The notes: generated by a model not told the origin, from the sequence alone. A stretch of 64,000 bases of DNA from JACVRW01 sp963771715 (GCA_963771715.1 CAVYUQ010000014.1:124001-188000); one strand, 5' to 3'. Counted from the first letter of the stretch, positions 8,607-17,282 are shown. Numbers and translations: made by a program.

Positions 8607-9323
8607 TGCCCACCCGGCTCTACGTGATGCCGATCTCCAACGCGGCCGCCGCCGGGGCGGCGATGGTGGCCCACAAGCGCATCCCGCACCGCCTCGTCAG
8701 GCTGATGCCGGGGCTGCATCCGATTCTGCTCCGCTTCGCCGGCTTCGAGGGCTTCACGGTGCCAGCGCTCGAGCTCGACGGGCGCAAGGTGCAGGGGTCG
8801 CGCCGGATCGCGCGGGTCCTCGACGAGGTCCGCCCCGAGCGGCCGCTGTTCCCGCGCGACCCCGAGCGGAGGGCACGGGTGGAGGAGGCCGAGCGCTGGG
8901 GCGAGCAGGTGCTCCAGCCCGTGCCGCGTCGCCTCTTCCGCTACCTGCTGCTCACGGACGAGGACGCGCGGCTGTGGATGGGCACCGAGATCATGCACAT
9001 GCCCGCACCCCGCGTCCTGGCCGTGCTGTTCATGCCGGTGATTCGCCAGCTGGCGCGCAAGTCGCGCGCCGACGACGCCCGGGTGCGCGAGGACATCGCG
9101 CGCGCTGCCGGAACTGCTCGACCACGTGGACGGCCTGATCGCGGACGGCACGATCGGCACCGAGGAGCCGAACGCCGCGGACTTCCAGATCCTCGCCAGC
9201 GTGACCGTGCTGCGGGCGTTCGCCGACCTTGGGCATGAGGTGCGCGGCCGCCCGTGCGAGGCAGCGGCCCGGCGCCTGTATCCGGACTGGCCGTCGATCC
9301 CCAGCGGCCTGCCAGTGAGCTAG
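8606..9323 (+). CDS. Glutathione S-transferase-like protein; frame broken near 9100
   Basis: ATG 8606 overlaps the upstream TGA. The N-terminal half is a thioredoxin-like domain (LYVMPISNAAAAGAAMVAH, FTVPALELDGRKVQGSRRI), and the C-terminal half is helical (LDHVDGLIADGTIG, NAADFQILASV), the GST layout. The frame breaks at the GC run near 9097-9105: removing one base joins DDARVREDIAR to LPELLDHVDG and gives about 239 residues. Most actinobacteria make mycothiol, not glutathione, so the thiol used is unclear. The stop codon abuts the stop of the convergent yqgE-type gene. Its place at the end of the O-acylation cassette may be chance. Confidence 0.75.
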
Positions 9324-9851
9324 CTAATTCAGCGAGGGGTCGGCGGGCATGGTGGCCATCAGGCGGTAGCGGCCGCCCTTGCGCGCGAGCGCGTCCGCCC
9401 AGATGTCACCCGAGCGAAACGGGTCCTCGGGCTCGGCATCCTGGACGATCCAGGCGCCCTCCTCGAGCTCGCCGTCGAGCTGTCCCGGCGACCAGCCGGC
9501 GTAGCCCGCGTAGACGCGAACCCTTCGCAGCGACTCGTTCGTGCCGTCCGGGTCGAGCGTCCCGAGCGAGCCCACCACCTGCGTACCGGCCTCCTCCGGG
9601 TGCTCGAAGTCGCCGAGCGCCACCACCGACTGCGGCGAGACCGGGCCGCCCAGGTACACGAGGTCGTCCGCGTCCGCGAGATCCGCCAGCACCGGCACCG
9701 CGTCGGCCACCCGCGTATCCGAACTGCGTCCGAGCACCACGCCCATCGCGCCCTCGGGCGTGTGCTCGAGGACCAGTACGACCGTGCGCCGGAAGTAGTC
9801 GAACAGCGACGGCGCCGCGATGAGGAGATGTCCACGCACGCTTTCCTCCAC
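9324..9851 (-). CDS. YqgE/AlgH family protein (DUF179)
   Basis: 175 residues, close to the family length of about 180-190. It has the family pattern: GHLLIAAPSLFDYFRRTVV near the N-terminus, then HTPEGAMGVVLGR, VYLGGPVSPQSVVAL and YAGYAGWSPGQLDGEL. The biochemical role of the family is not settled; AlgH of Pseudomonas affects alginate expression. The start is GTG 9851. It is divergent from the membrane-protein gene at 9870 with only 18 bases between them, so their promoters must overlap the coding ends. Confidence 0.93.
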   Translation of the reverse strand: MEESVRGHLLIAAPSLFDYFRRTVVLVLEHTPEGAMGVVLGRSSDTRVADAVPVLADLADADDLVYLGGPVSPQSVVALGDFEHPEEAGTQVVGSLGTLDPDGTNESLRRVRVYAGYAGWSPGQLDGELEEGAWIVQDAEPEDPFRSGDIWADALARKGGRYRLMATMPADPSLN

Positions 9852-9869
9852 CTACGTACATTCTGCGGC

Positions 9870-10643
9870 ATGAACGCGAAGCTCGATACGGCACGGGTCT
9901 TTGAGCGGATCTTCGAGATCTACCGGGACCAGTTCACCCTGCTGATCCCCGCGGCGCTGGTGGTGTTCGTGCCGGTGGCGATCGTCAGCGGCCTGATCTA
10001 CGCCGGGAGCGCGGGCATCCTGGGCGCGCTGATCGTCGCGGCGCTCGGGACCATCGCCACCTACTGGTTCCAGGGCATGGTCGTGGAGGCGGCACGCGAC
10101 ATCCTCGACGGCCGCCGCGACCACACCGTCGGGAGCCTGGCGCGCTCGGCCACGCCCGTGATCGTCCCGCTGCTGATCGCGGGAATCCTGGCCGGCCTGG
10201 GGATCGGGATCGGCCTGGTCCTGCTGATCGTGCCCGGCCTCTTCCTACTCACGATCTGGGCGGTGCTGGCACCGGTGATCGTGATCGAGCGCAGCGACGT
10301 GATGGGCGCCTTCGGCCGCAGCCGCGAGCTGGTCCGGGGCAACGGCTGGCAGGTCTTCGGCGTGATCCTGGTCCTGTTCCTGCTCCAGCTCGTGGTGACC
10401 GGCGTGATCCAGGCGCTCGCGAACGACGTGGCCGACTCGGTCGTCGGCTATTCGGTGGCCGACCTGCTCGTCCGCCTGCTCGTGGCCCCGCTGAGCGCGC
10501 TCGCCGCCGCGGTCCTCTACTTCGAGCTAAAAGCACTCCGAGGCGAGCCGGTGCTCGAGACGGGCGGAGGCGCCGCCCCGACCGTGCCACCCGTCGCCGC
10601 GCCGGAGGCGCCCACCGCGCCGCCGCCACCCGAAGCGCCGTAA
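9870..10643 (+). CDS. Multi-helix membrane protein with proline-rich tail
   Basis: 257 residues from ATG 9870. After an amphipathic start (TARVFERIFEIYRDQF) there are about six membrane helices with a poly-Leu/Val/Ile composition and the conserved-looking stretch GAFGRSRELVRGNGWQVFGV, which resembles the membrane domain next to glycerophosphodiester phosphodiesterases in actinobacteria. The last 35 residues are Pro/Ala/Glu-rich (VPPVAAPEAPTAPPPPEAP) and probably disordered in the cytoplasm. No catalytic motif was found. A partial copy of the proline-rich coding tail lies downstream. Confidence 0.8.
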   Translation: MNAKLDTARVFERIFEIYRDQFTLLIPAALVVFVPVAIVSGLIYAGSAGILGALIVAALGTIATYWFQGMVVEAARDILDGRRDHTVGSLARSATPVIVPLLIAGILAGLGIGIGLVLLIVPGLFLLTIWAVLAPVIVIERSDVMGAFGRSRELVRGNGWQVFGVILVLFLLQLVVTGVIQALANDVADSVVGYSVADLLVRLLVAPLSALAAAVLYFELKALRGEPVLETGGGAAPTVPPVAAPEAPTAPPPPEAP

Positions 10644-10717
10644 CGGCAGCATCGAGGGGTCGCGCGCGGCCGTCCTGGCCACGCTTGATCACTTATGCAC
10701 GCATATTGTGTAAAACG

Positions 10718-10800
10718 TGGAGAGCGTGGCCGGGGCGCCGCCACCCGCTGCGCCGCCGCCACCCGCGCCGCGCCCGAAGCGCCGTGACGACGGGCACCGA
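10718..10800 (+). repeat. Decayed copy of the proline-rich 3' tail of the upstream gene
   Basis: Bases 10740-10790 resemble 10605-10645: both contain GCGCCGCCGCCACCCG followed shortly by CCGAAGCGCCGT. In the second copy, an open frame from GTG 10718 would read APPPAAPPPPAPRPKR and ends near 10850 without any recognisable domain. It looks like a local duplication or slippage product rather than a gene. An AT-rich patch just before it (10690-10715) contains TATGC-AC-GCATA. Confidence 0.45.
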
Positions 10801-10815
10801 AGCAGGCTCGCGCGG

Positions 10816-10862
10816 TCGAGTGTCGAGTTACTGCCCTCAGGGGGCAGTTAGGCGACACTCGA
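10816..10862. terminator. Long hairpin between convergent units; copy of a dispersed palindrome
   Basis: Outer arms TCGAGTGTCG (10816-10825) and CGACACTCGA (10853-10862) pair perfectly, and an inner stem ACTGCCC/GGGCAGT (10830-10836, 10842-10848) lies inside. It sits 2 bases beyond the stop of the minus-strand amidotransferase gene and downstream of the plus-strand gene ending at 10643, so it can end transcription from both sides. There is no T run. Its left half is nearly repeated at 46897-46916, so it may be a mobile REP-like palindrome as much as a terminator. Confidence 0.6.
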
Positions 10863-10864
10863 TG

Positions 10865-11539
10865 TCAGCGGGCGCGGGCGGCCTCGGCTAGGAAGCGCTC
10901 CGCGATTCCCCGCCCGACCTCGTTCTGCCCCTCAATGCGTCGTTCGCTGGCGGCGCGGATGCGGTCGGGGTCGAAGGAGGTCGCCGAGGCCTCGGCGTTG
11001 TCCCATCCGTCCAGCCAGCTCCACAGGTTCTCGCGGGTGACCTCGGCGTGGAACTGGAGTCCCCATGCGGGCTTGCCCTCGATGCGGAACGCCTGCACGC
11101 ACGCCGGCGTGCGCGCGAGCTCCACGGCGCCGGGCGGCAGCGGCGCCACGTAGTGGTGCCACTCGAAGAGCTCGACCGACGGGGCGAGCGGGCCGAGCAG
11201 GGGATCGGCTGCGCCGGCGTCGGTGATCTCGATGTCGTACCAGCCGATCTCGGGCTCGGGCATGCGATGCGGGCGGGCGCCGGCGGCCTCGGCCAACAGC
11301 TGGCTTCCAAGGCAGACACCGAGGATGGGTGTGCCGCGCTCAAGCTGCTGCCGGAGGAACTCCTTCTCGGGTGTCAGCCATGGGTGCTCGTCGTTCTGAT
11401 CGAGATGCATCGACCCACCGAAGACCATCAGGGCGTCGAAATCGTCGGGCGGCGGCCCGGCGCTCGGCACCCAGGTCGGGAAGTCGCCGAACACCCCCGC
11501 CCCGGCGTCCAGCTCGTGGACGACCGAAAGGACCCTCAC
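10865..11539 (-). CDS. Class-I (type 1) glutamine amidotransferase
   Basis: 224 residues from GTG 11539, which overlaps the SDR stop as GTGA. The class-I fold is complete: FGGSMHLDQND, nucleophile Cys76 in GVCLGSQ, and the His-x-Glu pair in LQFHAEV near residue 166. Stand-alone members of this group resemble the amidotransferase part of GMP synthase or hydrolyse gamma-glutamyl amides. As the last gene of the gamma-glutamylation operon it may be a second gamma-glutamyl hydrolase or an ammonia supplier. Which of these cannot be told from sequence. The hairpin at 10816..10862 follows directly. Confidence 0.88.
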   Translation of the reverse strand: MRVLSVVHELDAGAGVFGDFPTWVPSAGPPPDDFDALMVFGGSMHLDQNDEHPWLTPEKEFLRQQLERGTPILGVCLGSQLLAEAAGARPHRMPEPEIGWYDIEITDAGAADPLLGPLAPSVELFEWHHYVAPLPPGAVELARTPACVQAFRIEGKPAWGLQFHAEVTRENLWSWLDGWDNAEASATSFDPDRIRAASERRIEGQNEVGRGIAERFLAEAARAR

Positions 11540-12279
11540 TCCGGCGTGACGTAGGCCCCGGAGAGCCCACCGTCGACGAGGAAGGTCTGGGCCGTCACGT
11601 ACGACGACTCGTCGCTCGCGAGGAAGAGCACGCCGTTCGCGATCTCGCGCGGCTCCGCGAAGCGCCCCATCGGCACGTGCACGAGCCGGCGCTGCGCCGC
11701 CTCCTGGTCCTTCGCGTAGAGCTCCTGAAGCAGCGGGGTGTTCACCGGCCCCGGGCAGAGCGCGTTCACGCGCACCCCCTGGCGCGCGAACTCCACGCCG
11801 AGCTCGCGCGACATCGAGAGCACGCCGCCCTTCGACGCCGTGTACGAGATCTGCGAGGTGGCCGCCCCCATCACCGCGACGAACGACGCCGTGTTGATCA
11901 CCGAGCCGCCGCCCGCGTCGAGCAGATGCGGGATGCCGTGCTTGCAGCAGAGGAACACCGACTTGAGGTTCACGTCCTGCACGCGCTGCCACGCCTCGAA
12001 CGACGTCTCGAGCACCGACACGTCGTCCGGCGGCGAGATGCCCGCGTTGTTGAAGAGCACGTCGATGTGGCCGAACTCCTCGCGTGCGCGCGCGTACATC
12101 CCGCGCACCTGCTCCTCGTCGGTCACGTCGGCCTGGATCGCGAGATCGCCCTCCGCGTTCTCGGACAGGTCGACGCCCACCACGGTCGCGCCCTCCTCCT
12201 TGAAGCGCTTCGCGGTCTCGGCGCCGATGCCGCTCGCCGCCCCCGTGATCACGCACACCTTGCCGTCGAGCCGGGCCAT
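11536..12279 (-). CDS. Short-chain dehydrogenase/reductase (classical SDR)
   Basis: 247 residues, typical for a classical SDR. It has the cofactor motif TGAASGIG near residue 12, NNAG near 85, and the catalytic Ser...YTASK set; an Asp after the second strand (VVGVDLS) favours NAD over NADP. I use ATG 12279, which shares one base with the upstream stop (TGATG); GTG 12282 is also possible. In the operon it lies between the aldehyde dehydrogenase and the amidotransferase. In a gamma-glutamyl amino-alcohol route it would oxidise the hydroxyl group to the aldehyde used by the neighbouring dehydrogenase. That role is inference; the fold and cofactor class are clear. Confidence 0.92.
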   Translation of the reverse strand: MARLDGKVCVITGAASGIGAETAKRFKEEGATVVGVDLSENAEGDLAIQADVTDEEQVRGMYARAREEFGHIDVLFNNAGISPPDDVSVLETSFEAWQRVQDVNLKSVFLCCKHGIPHLLDAGGGSVINTASFVAVMGAATSQISYTASKGGVLSMSRELGVEFARQGVRVNALCPGPVNTPLLQELYAKDQEAAQRRLVHVPMGRFAEPREIANGVLFLASDESSYVTAQTFLVDGGLSGAYVTPE

Positions 12280-13637
12280 CACCCCTCCGTCGCGTAGTAC
12301 ACGTTCTTGATCTCGCTGTAGTGGTCCAGGGCGTCCGGGCCGAGCTCGCGGCCGTACCCGGACTGCTTGAACCCGCCGAAGGGAGTGGACACTCGCACGG
12401 ACGTGTTCGAGTTGATCGAGATCACGCCGCTCTCGATCGCGCGCGCGGTGCGCAGCGCCTTGGCGCCGTCGCGCGTCCAGACCGAGCCGGAGAGCCCGTA
12501 GATCGTCTCGTTCGCGAGCCGGATCGCCTCCTCCTCGTCGCGGAACGGGATCACCGCGGCCACCGGACCGAAGATCTCCTCGCGCGCCGGCCGGTCGTCG
12601 TTATCGACCGGACACAGCACGGTCGGCGGGAACCAGAAGCCCGGCCCGTCCGGCTTACCCCCGCGGATCGCCACCGGCGCATCGTCCGGCACGAATGACG
12701 ACACGATCTCGAGCTGCTTCTCGGAGATCAGCGGGCCCATCTCGGTGGACTCGTCGAGCGGGTCGCCCACCTTGATCGCCTCGACGGACTCCTCCAGCAC
12801 CTCCATGAAGCGGTCCAGCGCCGAGCGCTCGACGAGGATCCGCGAGCGAGCGCAGCAGTCCTGGCCGGCGTTGCCGAACACGGCGCTCGGCGCCGAGGCG
12901 GCGGCCTTCTCGAGGTCGGCGTCCGCGTAGACCACGTTCGCCGACTTGCCGCCCAGCTCGAGCGTCACGCGCTTGATCGTCCCCGCCGCGCCGGCCGCGA
13001 TGCGGCGACCGACCTCGGTGGACCCGGTGAACGCGATCTTGGCGACGTCCTCGTGCTCCACGAGGCGCTGCCCGCAGACCGAGCCCGGCCCGGCCACCAC
13101 GTTCACCACGCCCTCGGGGATGCCGGCCTCGACCGCGATCCGCTCGAACTCGATCGCCGTGAGCGGCGTGAGCTCGGCCGGCTTGAGGACGATCGTGTTG
13201 CCGGCGGCGAGCGCCGGCCCCATCTTCCAGGACGCGATCGTGAGCGGGAAGTTCCAGGGCGTGATCAGCCCGACCACGCCCAGCGGCTCGCGGAAGGTCA
13301 TGTCCACGCCGCCCGCCACCGGGATCGTGCGGCCGGTCATGCGCTCGGGTGCGCCCGCGTAGTAGCGGAAGGTCTCGACCACCATGCCCATCTCGCCGCG
13401 CGCGTCCGAGATCGGCTTGCCGGCGTTGCGGGCCTCGAGTCGCGCGAGCTCCTCGACGTTCTCCTCCAGGGCGTTGGCCAGCCGGTGGAGCAGCGCGGAG
13501 CGGTCGCCGGGCGACACGGCGCGCCACGCCGGGAACGCGGCCTTGGCGCGCGCGACCGCGGCGTCCGTCTCCTCGACGCCCGCCTGCGGGATCTCCGCCA
13601 TCACCTCGGCGGTGGCCGGCTCGACGACCTGGATCAC
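12279..13637 (-). CDS. NAD(P)-dependent aldehyde dehydrogenase (PuuC/AldC-like)
   Basis: 452 residues, slightly shorter than the usual 480-500. Family motifs are all present: TPWNFPLTIASWKMGPALAA, FTGSTEVGRRI, general base Glu in TLELGGKSANV, catalytic Cys in GNAGQDCCARS, and EEIFGPV. GTG 13637 overlaps the upstream gene's TGA as GTGA and starts the conserved-looking VIQVVEPATAEVMAEI. In the operon it should oxidise a gamma-glutamyl aminoaldehyde to the acid before hydrolysis, as PuuC does for gamma-glutamyl-aminobutyraldehyde. The 3' end shares bases with the SDR start, so translation is coupled. Confidence 0.93.
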   Translation of the reverse strand: MIQVVEPATAEVMAEIPQAGVEETDAAVARAKAAFPAWRAVSPGDRSALLHRLANALEENVEELARLEARNAGKPISDARGEMGMVVETFRYYAGAPERMTGRTIPVAGGVDMTFREPLGVVGLITPWNFPLTIASWKMGPALAAGNTIVLKPAELTPLTAIEFERIAVEAGIPEGVVNVVAGPGSVCGQRLVEHEDVAKIAFTGSTEVGRRIAAGAAGTIKRVTLELGGKSANVVYADADLEKAAASAPSAVFGNAGQDCCARSRILVERSALDRFMEVLEESVEAIKVGDPLDESTEMGPLISEKQLEIVSSFVPDDAPVAIRGGKPDGPGFWFPPTVLCPVDNDDRPAREEIFGPVAAVIPFRDEEEAIRLANETIYGLSGSVWTRDGAKALRTARAIESGVISINSNTSVRVSTPFGGFKQSGYGRELGPDALDHYSEIKNVYYATEG

Positions 13638-14354
13638 GACGCGGCCGCCTTCATACGATCTCGCGCCTCGTCGACGAACGATCCGACCACGCGGCTCTGC
13701 TCGTCCTCCTCCGGGTGCCACAGAACTCCGACGGCGAAGCTTCGGCCGGGGAGCTCGATCGCTTCGACCAGGCCGTCATCGGCGTGACCGCTTGCGACGA
13801 CACCCTCACCGAGCTCTTCGAGGCCCTGGTGATGCGCCGACTTCACCTCGGTGAGCTCCGCGCCCACCACACGCTCGGCGAGCGACCCCGTCTCAAGGCG
13901 GACGCGGTGGTCCGTGAAGGCCCCGGGAGTGTGCCTGTGGAGCTCCAAGCCGGGGATGTGCTGGTTGAGCGTCCCGCCCTGGATCACGTTCAGCATCTCC
14001 ATCCCCCGGCAGATCCCCAGCACCGGCATGTCGCGCTCCAGCGCGCGCGTGCCGAGCGCGAGCTCGAAGCGGTCGCGCTCGGGCCGCGTGCCGCGCGTCT
14101 CCGGGTGCGGCTGCGCGCCGTAGCTGCGCGGGGTCGATGTCGGAGCCGCCGGCGAGGATCAGGCCGTCGATCATGTCGAGCAGCTCGTCAGGCGCCTCGG
14201 CCACCACGTCGTCGGGCGGCAGGATCAGCGCAAGCCCGCCGGCGCGCTGAACCGCAAGCGAGTAGGCGCGCGGGGAGAGGTTCACCACGACCTCCCAGGC
14301 GGCCCACTGTGCGCTCTCGATGGCGGCACAGATGCCGATGACCGGGCGTGTCAC
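13634..14354 (-). CDS. Gamma-glutamyl-GABA hydrolase-like class-I amidotransferase (PuuD-like); frame broken near 14126
   Basis: The N-terminal frame from 14354 reads MTRPVIGICAA and reaches LAGGSDIDP; about 14126 the frame shifts, and the continuation SYGAQPHPET leads to MPVLGICRGMEML with the nucleophile Cys, then HHQGLEELG and the HPE pair in GVLWHPEED, ending at 13634. The span is one base over a multiple of three, so removing one extra C gives about 240 residues, right for PuuD. The enzyme frees glutamate from a gamma-glutamyl amide. It starts 3 bases after the ligase stop and overlaps the aldehyde dehydrogenase start. The break is probably a sequence error. Confidence 0.88.
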
Positions 14355-14357
14355 GCC

Positions 14358-15687
14358 CTACAGTCTCTCGAACCCGCGGTACTTCTCCCAGTCGGTGACC
14401 GCGGCCTCGTAGGCGTCGATCTCGATCTGCGCGCGGTTGAGGTAGTGGTCCACGACGTCCTGCGCCGAAGGCCTCGCGCGCGATCTCGGACCCCGCGAAC
14501 AGGTCGCGAGCGTCGTACATGTTGTGCGGCACCCGCGGCTTGTCGGACTCGTACGCGTTGCCCTCGAACGCCGGCTCCAGCTCGAGCTCGTTGTCGACCC
14601 CGTGCAGGCCGGCGGCGATCATCGCGGCCAGCGCGAGGTAGGGGTTCACGTCGGCGCCCGGCAGCCTGTTCTCCACCCGCAGCCCCTGACCGTGCCCCAC
14701 CACCCGCATCGAGCAGGTGCGGTTGTCGTGGCCCCATGCCACCGCCGTGGGCGCGAAGGAGCCCGCCACGAAGCGCTTGTACGAGTTGATGTGCGGCGCG
14801 AACATCAGCGTCAGGTCGCGCAACGCGGCGAGCTGGCCCGCCACGAAGCGGTTGAAGGTGGTCTCGTCGTCCGCGAACACGTTCCCGCCGCCGTCCTTGG
14901 CGATCGACAGGTGGATGTGGCACGAGTTGCCCTCGCGCTCGTCGAACTTGGCCATGTACGTGATCGACATCTCGTCCTGCGCCGCGATCTCCTTGGCGCC
15001 GGTCTTGTAGATCACGTGGTCGTCGGCGGTCTGGAGCGCGTCGCCGTAGCGGAAGTTGATCTCGTGCTGGCCGAAGTTGCACTCGCCCTTCGAGTTCTCG
15101 ACGGACATGTCCGCGGCCATCATCGAGTTGCGAATGCGGCGGATCAGCGGCTCGATGCGCGCCGTCCCGATCATCGAGTAGTCGACGTTGTAGAGGTTCG
15201 CCGGATCGAGGTCGCGGTAGCCCTTGTGCCAGGCGTCCTCGTAGCTGTCGCGGAAGACGATGAACTCGAGCTCGGTGCCGGCGGCCGCGGTCCAGCCGCG
15301 CTCGGCCAGGCGGGCGAGCTGCTTGCGCAGGATCTGGCGCGGCGACGCGACCACGTCGCTGCCGTCCTCCCACGCCAGGTCGGCCATCAGCAGGACGGTG
15401 CCCTCGTGCCACGGAACCACCCGTAGCGTGTCCATGTCGGGCTTGAACACGAAGTCGCCGTAGCCGCGCTCCCAGCTCGACATCTCGTAGCCCGCCACCG
15501 TGTTCATGTCCACGTCCACGGCCAGCAGGTAGTTGCAGCCCTCGGCGTCGTGCTCCACGACCTCGTCGAGGAAATGCCGCGCGGTCATGCGCTTGCCCTG
15601 GAGCCGGCCCTCCATGTCGGCGATGCAAAGCAGCACGGTGTCGACCGTGCCGTCGTCAACGGCCTTGTTGAGCTCGTCGAGCTTCAC
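14358..15687 (-). CDS. Glutamine-synthetase-like gamma-glutamylamine ligase (PuuA/GlnA4-like); frame broken near 14465
   Basis: From ATG 15687 the glutamine synthetase fold is complete: IADMEGRLQGKRM, GTELEFIVF (metal-binding Glu), GQHEINFRYGDA, NSCHIHLS, NRTCSMRV and LPGADVNPYLALAAM. At about 14465, near the C-terminus (REAFG), one extra base shifts the frame; the other frame continues VVDHYLNRAQIEIDAY, EKYRGFERL and stops at TAG 14358-14360. The whole is about 443 residues, as for GlnA-like ligases. This group joins glutamate to amines (putrescine, ethanolamine, isopropylamine) using ATP. The first codon overlaps the permease stop. Substrate is not fixed by sequence. Confidence 0.9.
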
Positions 15688-17282
15688 ACGTCGCGCGTGA
15701 CCTCGTCCTCTTCAAGCGTGCGCACCGGGCCCTGGTATCGATCCTTCGCGGACACGAGGTACCAGACGCCGAAGATGAGCGGGAGGAGTATCGCGAACGG
15801 CGTGTAGTTCACGACGCTCACCTCGAAATCGTCGTGCCACGGCAGCCCGGTCGGCGTGTAAGGCAGGTTGAGCGCGAACACGACCAAGATCACGAAGACG
15901 ATCGCCAGCGTGTTCACCAAGCGGTAGCGGCGGCCCAGGTTCCACGGCCCGACTTCGAAGGCATCGCCCTTCCGCAGCCTCAGGTAGATCGGGATGATGT
16001 ACGCGAGGTACAGACCGACGGTGCAGATGCCGGTGAGCGCGAAGAACGCGAACGGGATGTTGTTCTTCCCGAACAGCGCCGGGATAGCGATCACAAGCGA
16101 GGCGACCGAGACGCCGATCACCGCGTTGAATGGCACCCGGTCGCGGTTGACCCGCCGGAACACAGCCCAGCCCGGCATCCCGCGGTCGCGCGAGAACGCG
16201 TACCACGTGCGCGATGCACTGGTGAGGCCGGCCGCGCCGCAGAAGAGCTGGCCGATGGTCGCGATTATCAGGACCAGCTTGGCCGCCCACGAGTCGAGCG
16301 CGCTGGTGAAGATCGCGCCGACGAATCCGGCGCCGTCGTTCACGGCCTCCACGTCGGTCGCGGCGAACAGGAACGCCAGCAGCACGAACCAGCCGATGAC
16401 TGCGGACCAGAACACCGACCGCCAGACACCCTGCGCCGCGCTGATCGCCGCTCCCCTGGTCTCCTCGGCGGTGTGCGCCGAGGCGTCGTAGCCCGTTTGG
16501 GTGTACATCGTGAGCAAGAAGCCGATCGGCAGGACCAGCAGCCAGAAGCCGAGGTTGCCGGTGGAGCCGTCGTGGAGGCCCGAGTTGTTGATGCGCTCGC
16601 CGAAGACGAAGCTCGCGCTCTGGTGGTCGTCGGGCACGAAGACGAGCAACCCGATGATGATCGCGACCCCGAGAATGTGCCACCCCACCGAGATGTTGTT
16701 CGCCAGCGCCAGGATGCGGTCACCGAAGATGTTCACGAGGGTGTAGGCGACCATGATGAGGAAGAAGAGCAGCCAGGTCTCGCTGAGGATGTGCTCGCCG
16801 TCGGCGAAATTGGCACCGAAGATGTCGACGCTGTAGAGCGCAAGCGTGGCGTTCATGAAGATCGCGCAGCCGTAAGCGACCGAGGCGACGATCCCGACCA
16901 GGCCCACGATGTTGAACCAGCCGGTCATCCAGCTCCAGCCCTTGCCGCCGAGGTCGTTCGCCCACCAGTAGGGCCCGCCCGCGGTCGGGTATCTCGAGGT
17001 CAGCTCGGCCATCGAGAAGGCCACCATGAGCACGAACACGCACAGCACCGGCCATCCGATCGACACCGCGATCGGGCCACCGTTCTGCCAGGCGAACGAG
17101 AACGTCGTGAACGTCCCGGCCAGGACCGAGATGATCGTGAACGAGATCGCGAAGTTCGTGAACCCGCTCCAGGCTCGCGCAAGCTCCTGCCGGTAGCCGA
17201 GCTCAGCCAGCCGCTGCTCGTCCGCACTTACTGCGCCGGTGTCCTGGGCTTCGCGAGGTGCCGGAGTCTCCGGAGTCGTCAT
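15684..17282 (-). CDS. APC-family amine/amino acid permease
   Basis: 532 residues with about 12 membrane helices. The first helix region (FTNFAISFTIISVLAGTFT) and the stretch TSRYPTAGGPYWWA are typical of the APC superfamily, where unwound helix 1 binds the amino group of the substrate. A hydrophilic tail of about 45 residues precedes helix 1. I chose ATG 17282 because a perfect AGGAGG lies 4 bases upstream (17287-17292); the frame is open further up to 17384 without such a site. As first gene of the operon it should import the amine that the following ligase glutamylates. Confidence 0.92.
   Translation of the reverse strand: MTTPETPAPREAQDTGAVSADEQRLAELGYRQELARAWSGFTNFAISFTIISVLAGTFTTFSFAWQNGGPIAVSIGWPVLCVFVLMVAFSMAELTSRYPTAGGPYWWANDLGGKGWSWMTGWFNIVGLVGIVASVAYGCAIFMNATLALYSVDIFGANFADGEHILSETWLLFFLIMVAYTLVNIFGDRILALANNISVGWHILGVAIIIGLLVFVPDDHQSASFVFGERINNSGLHDGSTGNLGFWLLVLPIGFLLTMYTQTGYDASAHTAEETRGAAISAAQGVWRSVFWSAVIGWFVLLAFLFAATDVEAVNDGAGFVGAIFTSALDSWAAKLVLIIATIGQLFCGAAGLTSASRTWYAFSRDRGMPGWAVFRRVNRDRVPFNAVIGVSVASLVIAIPALFGKNNIPFAFFALTGICTVGLYLAYIIPIYLRLRKGDAFEVGPWNLGRRYRLVNTLAIVFVILVVFALNLPYTPTGLPWHDDFEVSVVNYTPFAILLPLIFGVWYLVSAKDRYQGPVRTLEEDEVTRDV

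Noticed and set aside
10740..10800. GCC/CCG-rich stretch considered as a CRISPR-like or tandem repeat
   Set aside because: No regular unit and no spacers; it looks like a partial copy of the preceding coding tail.
10865..12256. A 463-residue amidotransferase with long N-terminal part
   Set aside because: The upstream half is antisense-frame text within the SDR gene; GTG 11539 overlaps the SDR stop exactly as in the other operon junctions.
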